Source: Schaalia odontolytica (GTDB lineage: Bacteria > Actinomycetota > Actinomycetes > Actinomycetales > Actinomycetaceae). From it: a stretch of DNA of 64,000 nucleotides. The stretch is taken from contig NZ_PKKM01000009.1 in assembly GCF_002847525.1 (NCBI RefSeq), positions 1 through 64,000 of the forward strand. Reading direction: 5' to 3'. Below, in pieces: positions 56,234-64,000 of the stretch. Made by a program: the position numbers and the translations under genes. Under the pieces are notes generated by a model. It saw only the letters and a list, made by a program, of their open reading frames with translations. It was not told the origin of the DNA and did not search any database. How positions within the stretch are numbered: the stretch's first letter is position 1; every line of letters starts with the position of its first letter.

Positions 56234-57781
56234 ATGACGCAGAACATTTTGGAAATGCGTGACATCGACAAGGGCTTCAGTGGCGTGCCCGTCCTCAAGC
56301 ACGTCAACCTTGATGTCCGCCCCGGTGAAGTTCACGCCCTGTGCGGCGAAAACGGCGCCGGCAAGTCCACCCTTATGAAGGTTCTCTCCGGCGTCTACCC
56401 CCACGGGCAGTACGACGGCACCATCATCTTCGATGGCAAGGAAGTCCAATTCCGCTCCATCAAGGACTCCGAGGCGCTCGGCATTGGCATCATTCACCAG
56501 GAGCTGGCCCTCGTTCCCTACCTGTCGATCGCGGAAAACATCTTCCTGGGTGCTGAGAAGCCTCGCAAGCTCGGCCTCATCGACTGGCATGAGGTCAACC
56601 ACCGCGCCGAAAAGGTCTTGGAAAAGGTCGGCCTGAAGGAAAACGTGACGACCCAGGTCGGCACGCTCGGCGTGGGCAAGCAGCAGCTCATCGAGATCGG
56701 CAAGGCCCTGTCCAAGGACGTGCGCCTGCTCATTCTGGACGAGCCCACCGCCGCCCTCAACGACAACGATTCGGCCCAGCTCCTCGACCTCGTGCGCAGC
56801 CTGCGTGACCAGGGCGTGGCCATCGTCATCATCTCCCACAAGCTTGGGGAGATCGCCGAGATCGCCGACCGCACGACGATCCTGCGCGATGGCCAGACCA
56901 TCGAGACGATCGACATGAAGGACCCCGCCTCTACGCAGGGCAAGATCATCTCGCTCATGGTGGGCCGCGACCTCACTCAGCGCTACCCCGAGCGCAACGT
57001 GGAGATCGGTGAGGAGGTCTTCCGCGTGGAGGACTGGACCGTCTATCACCCGTCCCAGGCTGGGCGTGTCGTGATCTCCGGGGCTTCCTTCAATGTGCGT
57101 CATGGCGAGGTCGTCGGCATTGCCGGCCTCATGGGTGCCGGACGTACCGAGCTTGCGATGAGTATCTTCGGCCGCTCCTTCGGTACGCGTATCTCGGGCA
57201 AGCTCTTCAAGGATGGTAAAGAGATTAAGATCAAGACCGTCTCGGACGCGATCAAGCACGGCATCGCCTACGCGACCGAGGACCGCAAGCAGTACGGTCT
57301 CAACCTGATTGACGACATCCGGCATAACGTGGCCACCGCAGGCCTGTTCAAGCTCTCGCGCCGAGGCCTCGTCGACGGGCACAAGGAACTGGCGGTCGCC
57401 GCCGACTACAAGGAACGGATGAACATTCGCTCCAACTCGGTCCTCCAAAACACCGGCTCCCTGTCGGGCGGCAACCAGCAGAAGGTCGTTCTGTCCAAGT
57501 GGCTCTACACGGACGCAGACGTCCTCATCCTCGATGAACCCACGCGCGGCATCGACGTCGGCGCGAAGTTCGAGATCTACACGCTCATCAACAAGATGGT
57601 CGAAGAAGGCAAGGCCGTCATCGTCATCTCCTCCGAGCTCGAGGAAGTCCTCGGCGTCTCGGACCGCATCTACACCCTGGCGTACGGCCGCATCACCGGC
57701 GAGGTCAAGGCCGAAGACGCCACCCAGGAAAACCTCATGGAACTCATGACTATCGAACCCGCAAGGGAGGACCAGAAATGA
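56234..57781 (+). CDS. mmsA: Multiple-monosaccharide ABC transporter, ATP-binding protein
   Basis: This 515-residue protein has two ABC domains. The first has Walker [10 protein letters not shown] near residue 36 and Walker [12 protein letters not shown]. The second has the degenerate Walker [11 protein letters not shown] typical of sugar importers of the MglA/AraG class, and signature LSGGNQQKV. Its stop overlaps the permease start (ATGA). It energises uptake with the neighbouring chvE and mmsB products. Confidence 0.93.
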   Translation: MTQNILEMRDIDKGFSGVPVLKHVNLDVRPGEVHALCGENGAGKSTLMKVLSGVYPHGQYDGTIIFDGKEVQFRSIKDSEALGIGIIHQELALVPYLSIAENIFLGAEKPRKLGLIDWHEVNHRAEKVLEKVGLKENVTTQVGTLGVGKQQLIEIGKALSKDVRLLILDEPTAALNDNDSAQLLDLVRSLRDQGVAIVIISHKLGEIAEIADRTTILRDGQTIETIDMKDPASTQGKIISLMVGRDLTQRYPERNVEIGEEVFRVEDWTVYHPSQAGRVVISGASFNVRHGEVVGIAGLMGAGRTELAMSIFGRSFGTRISGKLFKDGKEIKIKTVSDAIKHGIAYATEDRKQYGLNLIDDIRHNVATAGLFKLSRRGLVDGHKELAVAADYKERMNIRSNSVLQNTGSLSGGNQQKVVLSKWLYTDADVLILDEPTRGIDVGAKFEIYTLINKMVEEGKAVIVISSELEEVLGVSDRIYTLAYGRITGEVKAEDATQENLMELMTIEPAREDQK

Positions 57782-58953
57782 CCGCCGAAATCAGCCTGGT
57801 TGACACGCTGAAGGCCAACCTGCGTCAGGGCGGCATCTTCATCGCGTTCATCGCCATCGTCGTCCTCTTCTGGGCGTTCAACCCCGACACCTTCCTCTCG
57901 TCGGGCAACCTGACGAATATCGTCCTGCAGTACTCCTACATCCTGATCCTCGCGATCGGCATGCTCTTCGTCATCGTCCTGGCCCAGATCGACCTCTCCG
58001 TCGGCTCGGTCGTGGCAGTGACCGGCGCGCTCAGTGGCGTTCTCGTCATCAAGCAGGGCTACCCCTGGTGGGTTGGCGTCGTCGCCGCCCTCGTCATGGG
58101 TATCCTGATCGGCGCATTCCAGGGTTTCTGGGTCGCCTACGTGGGCATCCCCGGCTTCATCGTCACGCTGGCCGGCATGCTCCTGTTCCGTGGCCTGACC
58201 TACCAGGTTCTCGACAACGTCTCGCTCTCGCCTTTCCCCAAGGGCTACTACAACATCGCCAACGGCTTCCTCAACGGTCTCCTGGGCGGTAATGGCTTCG
58301 ACGTCTTCACCCTGGTGGTCTTCGGCATCGGTGTGGCAGGATTCGCCTACCAGCAGGTGCGCACCCGCCGTGCACGCATCTCCTACAACCAGGCGGTTGA
58401 GGCGATGTGGCTGTTCGTCGCGAAGATCGTCGTCACCGCCGTTGTTGTCATGTGGTTCGCGTACAAGCTCTCCACCGAGCGTGGCCTGCCCATCGTTCTG
58501 ATCCTCCTGGCGATTCTCGTTCTCGTCTTCGGAACCCTCGCATCTTCGACGATGTTTGGCCGCGACGTGTACGCGATCGGTGGCAACAAGTCTGCCGCCG
58601 CCCTGTCCGGCATCAACGTCAAGAAGGTCACCTTCTGGTGCTACGTCAACATGGGCTTCCTTGCGGGCGTTGCGGGCGTCGTCTACTCGGCTCGTATGAA
58701 CGGCGCGCAGCCCTCGGCGGGTAACATGTTCGAGCTCGACGCCATCGCCGCCTGCTTCATCGGTGGTGCATCGACGACCGGTGGTATTGGACGCCTCTCC
58801 GGCGCCCTCATCGGTGGCCTCATCATGGCCGTCATGTCTAACGGCATGCAGCTCATGGGTGCCTCCACCTCCACCCAGCAGATCGTCAAGGGCGCAGTCC
58901 TGCTCCTGGCGGTTGCCTTCGATGTGTGGAACAAGCAGCGCGCCTCGGCCTGA
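57778..58953 (+). CDS. mmsB: Multiple-monosaccharide ABC transporter, permease
   Basis: This 391-residue inner-membrane protein has about 10 hydrophobic helices. The conserved BPD_transp_2 segments [27 protein letters not shown] and [15 protein letters not shown] are present. A longer loop around residues 150-230 is typical of the MmsB subgroup. It is the last gene of the transporter operon. No second permease is required in this class. Confidence 0.93.
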   Translation: MTAEISLVDTLKANLRQGGIFIAFIAIVVLFWAFNPDTFLSSGNLTNIVLQYSYILILAIGMLFVIVLAQIDLSVGSVVAVTGALSGVLVIKQGYPWWVGVVAALVMGILIGAFQGFWVAYVGIPGFIVTLAGMLLFRGLTYQVLDNVSLSPFPKGYYNIANGFLNGLLGGNGFDVFTLVVFGIGVAGFAYQQVRTRRARISYNQAVEAMWLFVAKIVVTAVVVMWFAYKLSTERGLPIVLILLAILVLVFGTLASSTMFGRDVYAIGGNKSAAALSGINVKKVTFWCYVNMGFLAGVAGVVYSARMNGAQPSAGNMFELDAIAACFIGGASTTGGIGRLSGALIGGLIMAVMSNGMQLMGASTSTQQIVKGAVLLLAVAFDVWNKQRASA

Positions 58954-58975
58954 GGTGTCGCGAAGCTTCTTATCA

Positions 58976-59016
58976 GGGCGGGGAGTGGCCATGCGGTCGC
59001 TCCCCGCCCTTTTGTA
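58976..59016 (+). terminator. Terminator after mmsB
   Basis: GGGCGGGGAG and CTCCCCGCCC arms with an 18-nt loop, followed by TTTTGT. Confidence 0.88.
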
Positions 59017-59317
59017 TGTCGGTCGTCTATGTTTGTCAGGTCTAATGAGAGGGGTGCCCACTTGGCGTGGGGCAAAGTTCCTGTTACCGAAAAACGTGCC
59101 GGTGGCGGCGCATTTGAGTTCCGCAGAATTGCAACCACTCGGCAAGTTTGAGTGACCTGTCGCACAGAATTGACGGTTTTTGAGCAAAAAAACGAGATAT
59201 TTTCGTGAAATCCGCGAAATCTGGCCCTAAAGTCGGCAAAATCGCCAAAGATTTCGTAGTGTGTCATTCGTGGCCACGACAGTGGTAACCAAGAACGAAC
59301 AGGAATGAGGTTTCTCA

Positions 59318-59599
59318 ATGTCCGTGAACCGTACCGAGCTTGTCGCTCAGATTGCCGAACGTGCCGACCTGACCAAGGCGAAGGCCGACGAGGCCCTGGC
59401 CGCCTTCCAGGCCGTCCTCGTTGAGTCCCTGGCTAAGGGCGAGGCCGTCAAGGTGACCGGTCTGCTCTCCGTCGAGCGTGTTGAGCGCGCCGCCCGCACC
59501 GGCCGTAACCCCCGCACCGGCGAAGAGATCAAGATCCCCGCTGGCTACGGCGTGAAGCTCTCCGCTGGCTCCACCCTGAAGAAGGCCGTCTCCAAGTGA
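59318..59599 (+). CDS. hup: HU family DNA-binding protein
   Basis: This 93-residue nucleoid protein has the HU fold. N-terminal helices NRTELVAQIAERADLTKAKA are followed by the beta-arm signature GRNPRTGEEIKIPA. It lacks the long Lys/Ala-rich C-terminal tail found in mycobacterial HupB. AGGAATGAGG precedes the ATG. The AT-rich upstream region (59170-59260) contains a TTGACG box and recurring AGATTTCG/CGAAATCT words, possibly autoregulatory. Confidence 0.95.
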   Translation: MSVNRTELVAQIAERADLTKAKADEALAAFQAVLVESLAKGEAVKVTGLLSVERVERAARTGRNPRTGEEIKIPAGYGVKLSAGSTLKKAVSK

Positions 59600-59625
59600 C
59601 GCGCTGACACTAGCGAATAGCCTGT

Positions 59626-59651
59626 GGGGCACGACCGAGTGGTCGTGCCCC
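59626..59651 (+). terminator. Terminator after hup
   Basis: Perfect 11-bp stem GGGGCACGACC/GGTCGTGCCCC with a GAGT loop. No U tract follows. Confidence 0.65.
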
Positions 59652-59800
59652 GCACGCGTATCTGCTGGCCTGGGCAGCCCCGCCCACGCTCACATGAGAG
59701 GTTTAACGCGCCAATTTGCGGGTTTACGTGCGTATCAAGGGGGTGACGTGCATATTCAGCGGTTTGCGTGCGACCAACACACCAGGCCAGGCACCGTTGT

Positions 59801-59875
59801 GCCCAAAACGCAGACCACCTCAGCCGCAATACCCCATTTTCAATGTTTTTCACCGAGGTGGTCTGCGATTTGGGC
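59801..59875. repeat. Long inverted repeat
   Basis: Arms of 21 bp with one mismatch (GCCCAAAACGCAGACCACCTC and the complement of GAGGTGGTCTGCGATTTGGGC, each written here only as an element boundary) enclose a 33-nt AT-rich loop. It is much longer than the terminators nearby and lacks a U tract. Confidence 0.75.
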
Positions 59876-60159
59876 GCCTTACCGCCCCGAACCGTGACAT
59901 CACCGCCACCAAACGGGGGATTTGCATCATTAGGGGCGCGACACGCCGGCGACACGCCGAAGGGAGGCTCCTAATGCTGCCAAACCCCCGCCATGACCCC
60001 TGGTGTCATATTCCCTCACTAGTGCATGACTGCCCGGCAGGGTGCCGATAAACGCCGGTAGGGTGTCGCCAGCAATGACGGCGGAGGTCACGAGCGGCCA
60101 GCTCCGCGACGACGCTTGTGGCCGAAGAGGTGCTACACCCGATCGGGAAGGTTCAACCC

Positions 60160-60233
60160 CTTCTGATCGGGTGGAATCTTCCCTAACGGGTTGAATGCTC
60201 CCGATCAGGTGGAATGTTCCCGCTGGGGCGCAT
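60160..60233 (-). repeat. Three tandem 19-bp repeats
   Basis: On the minus strand the unit reads GGGAACATTCCACCTGATC, then GGGAGCATTCAACCCGTTA, then GGGAAGATTCCACCCGATC. A partly related palindromic segment ends at GATCGGG near 60141. It could be a set of protein-binding sites. Its role is unknown. Confidence 0.65.
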
Positions 60234-60422
60234 CCTGTCTGAGGCGCAGCGGCGCGAGCGCGCAAGCCCAACGACACCGCCCTCGATGATGCCTGGGGCC
60301 GAACCTCGACCAGCACGTTTTGTCCTATAACCCCAACGCGCCGTGATGAGGCAGCGGCGGGCACCAGGAGGGCGACGCTGCCCTGCGCCCTTCAGACGCG
60401 CATAGCGGCCCAAAGGCGTGGC

Positions 60423-60476
60423 TGTCGTGCATAACGTTGCCCCCGGCTCGCATCAGCGGGCCGGGGGCAACGCATG
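60423..60476 (-). terminator. Possible terminator of the peptide ABC operon
   Basis: GTTGCCCCCGGC and GCCGGGGGCAAC (with a short inner segment) form a hairpin on the minus strand shortly after the ATPase stop codon. No clear U tract. Confidence 0.5.
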
Positions 60477-60497
60477 GAGTTCGCATGAACGTGTGTG

Positions 60498-62549
<2,052 letters not shown>

Positions 62550-62559
62550 AGTTCAGTGC

Positions 62560-63459
62560 TCACCTCTTGCGCAGTCGAACTTCGAAGGCGTCACGCAGGC
62601 CGTCGCCAATGAAGTTGAACGACAGGACCAGGAGGATGATGAGGACGCCCGGAGGGTAGAGCAGCCACCAGTTGCCCGAGTAGACGTGCGACTGGCTGTT
62701 GGAGAGCATGGCGCCCCAGTCAGTGGCGGGAGGCTGCGCGCCCAGGCCGAGGAACGACAGGTAGGCGACGTAGAGGACGGCGTCTGCGACCTGGAAGGTC
62801 GCGTTGACGATGACGGTGCCGATCGTGTTTCGGACGATGTGCGTCCGGATCGCTCGGGGCATCGAGCCGCCCATGCCGCGCATCGCGACGACGTACTCGC
62901 GCGTGCGCAGGGACAGGGCCTCGCCTCGAATCAATCGGGACGTACCCAGCCAGGACAGGGCTGACATGATGATGATGAGGACCGGGACGGTCGGCGGGAT
63001 CATCGTGGCGATCAGCATGAAGAGGAACAGGACGGGCACGGACATGAGCGCGTCAACGATGCGCATCATGATTGCGTCGATCCAGCCGCCCACGAAGCCG
63101 GCGATCGCGCCGTAGAGCGTGCCGATCGTGGTGGCGAAGATGCCGGCGAACAGACCGACGATGATCGAGGTCTGGCCGCCCTTCATGAGGCGTCCGAGCT
63201 GGTCGTATCCAACCATGTCGGTGCCGAGTGGATGCTCGGCGGAGGGAGGCAGCGCCGAGTTCGACAGGTCCGTGTGGATCTGGTCGGTCACGTAGAACAG
63301 GGGACCGATGAAGGAGAAGGCCATCAGGATGAGGATCAGGCACACGCCGAAGACGGCGAGCTTGTTTTCCATGAAGACCTGCAGGCCCTGCAGCTTCGTC
63401 GATTTGCGGGCGGTGCGCGCCTTGGCCGGCGCAGCGATGGGTGCTGTTGCAGTGGTCAT
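62560..63459 (-). CDS. dppC: Peptide ABC transporter permease, DppC type
   Basis: This 299-residue membrane protein has the OppC/DppC layout. An N-terminal cytoplasmic and first helix stretch is followed by a loop with the TDMVGYDQLGRL segment. About five further helices carry the EAA-type motif REYVVAMRGMGGS near residue 190. The ATG overlaps the upstream permease stop by four bases (63456-63459). The substrate is unknown. Confidence 0.92.
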   Translation of the reverse strand: MTTATAPIAAPAKARTARKSTKLQGLQVFMENKLAVFGVCLILILMAFSFIGPLFYVTDQIHTDLSNSALPPSAEHPLGTDMVGYDQLGRLMKGGQTSIIVGLFAGIFATTIGTLYGAIAGFVGGWIDAIMMRIVDALMSVPVLFLFMLIATMIPPTVPVLIIIMSALSWLGTSRLIRGEALSLRTREYVVAMRGMGGSMPRAIRTHIVRNTIGTVIVNATFQVADAVLYVAYLSFLGLGAQPPATDWGAMLSNSQSHVYSGNWWLLYPPGVLIILLVLSFNFIGDGLRDAFEVRLRKR

Positions 63460-64000
63460 TTGGCACGTCCTGCCAGTCGGATACGGGGATCAGCGACGGC
63501 GTAGAGGAAGTCTGCCAGGAGCGCGCCGATGACGGTCGCAAAGGAGATGATCAGGGCGACGCCGAGGAGAATCGGGTAGTCGCGCCTGCCGGTCGCCTGG
63601 TAGTACAGGTAGCCCATGCCGTTGAAGTTGAAGAGGGTCTCGATGACGAGGGCGCCGCTGAACATCGCGGGGATGTACAGGCCGATCATCGTGATGACGG
63701 GGAACATGGCGTTGCGCAGCGTGTGAACGAAGACGACGCGGAACTCCGACAGACCCTTCGCGCGAGCGGTACGCACATACTGCTCGTTGAGGTTATCCAC
63801 CATCGAGGAGCGCACGTAGCGCGCGTAGGCGGCGATCGTGCCGATCGACAGGGCACACACGGGCAGGACGAGGTGGTCCCACTGCTCCCACATGACCGAC
63901 AGGGCCTCGCCCTGCGGTGCATCGTTGGGCAGGATCGGCCACACCTGGGAGAAGAGGACGATGAGGAGGAGGCCCGCGAAGAAGATCGGCGTCGAGTAAG
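63456..64000 (-). CDS. dppB: Peptide ABC transporter permease, DppB type (partial)
   Basis: This is the C-terminal 180 or so residues of an OppB/DppB permease. The reading frame stays open to the window edge (…FFAGLLLLIV…). The EAA motif region QYVRTARAKGLSE and the segments LRNAMFPVITMIGLY and ADFLYAVADPRIRL are typical. The start and first helices lie beyond 64000. It is upstream of and overlaps dppC, so the order is dppB-dppC-dppDF. A substrate-binding lipoprotein gene is expected outside the window. Confidence 0.9.
   Translation of the reverse strand, partial: YSTPIFFAGLLLIVLFSQVWPILPNDAPQGEALSVMWEQWDHLVLPVCALSIGTIAAYARYVRSSMVDNLNEQYVRTARAKGLSEFRVVFVHTLRNAMFPVITMIGLYIPAMFSGALVIETLFNFNGMGYLYYQATGRRDYPILLGVALIISFATVIGALLADFLYAVADPRIRLAGRAK

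Larger units (their letters stand above)
59652..60497. other. Gene-free intergenic region with repeats
   Basis: I see no supported gene in this 850-bp stretch. The only open frames are low-complexity and lack ribosome sites. The structure present is recurring GCGGGTTTACGTGCG-like words around 59715-59770, the long inverted repeat at 59801-59875 and the three 19-bp tandem repeats at about 60160-60233. The part nearest 60420-60480 may end the peptide transporter transcript (GTTGCCCCCGGC/GCCGGGGGCAAC palindrome). Confidence 0.5.

Noticed and set aside
59930..60364. 144-residue minus-strand open frame between hup and the ABC genes
   Set aside because: It crosses the tandem repeats, has no ribosome site and reads as low-complexity Ala/Arg/Pro sequence.

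Overview
The window is high-GC actinobacterial DNA. It carries an FtsE/FtsX/M23/SmpB block, an actinobacterial Tad/Flp locus, an actinobacterial-type tmRNA and very large secreted proteins ending in choline-binding-like wall repeats. Gene content and style fit an oral Actinomyces/Schaalia-type organism (inference; no database was searched).

Layout. 1-4.4 kb: dTDP-rhamnose genes (a fused RmlC-RmlD, divergent from RmlA), a GT2 glycosyltransferase and a DUF2304 membrane protein. 4.45-5.63 kb: a degenerate APH-fold protein. 5.78-10.14 kb: a tight-adherence (Tad) locus of ATPase, TadB, TadC, a small pilin-like protein and three TadE-like proteins. 10.2-12.8 kb: glutamate dehydrogenase and RF2. 13.0-16.5 kb: FtsE, FtsX, an M23 coiled-coil hydrolase and SmpB. 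16.5-21.4 kb: two tandem YhgE/Pip membrane proteins, followed by tmRNA (ssrA) at 21.5-21.9 kb.

22-30.5 kb is accessory in character. It holds a stand-alone HsdR-N-type nuclease beside ssrA, a CoA-disulfide reductase with rhodanese domain and a Cys-rich small partner, and two copies of a triple-unit inverted repeat (a third copy is at 0.43 kb). A decayed and an intact methyltransferase copy flank an orphan, low-GC NADAR (DarT1-antitoxin-like) gene. An alpha/beta hydrolase, a NYN-domain gene with an in-frame stop, a truncated GyrI-like gene and a YbjQ-like gene follow.

30.7-48.9 kb is a four-gene family of giant exported proteins. Two are subtilases with intact triads, one is a subtilase whose catalytic His, Ser and oxyanion Asn are all replaced, and one is a BspA-like LRR protein without a protease domain. 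All end in the same wall-binding repeats, and the modules are visibly shuffled between them. Two copies of a roughly 200-bp non-coding element flank the last gene. They differ by paired, stem-preserving substitutions, which marks a probable structured small RNA not explained by any coding feature.

49-59 kb: an NCS2 purine permease fused to a degenerate OHCU-decarboxylase-like domain, then a LacI regulator, araD, araA and a ChvE/MmsA/MmsB monosaccharide ABC transporter, with GTTAACGTTAAC-type operators in front of araD and chvE. 59.3 kb: HU. 59.65-60.5 kb is gene-free but has a long inverted repeat and 19-bp tandem repeats. 60.5-64 kb: a peptide ABC transporter on the minus strand, whose first permease runs off the window end.
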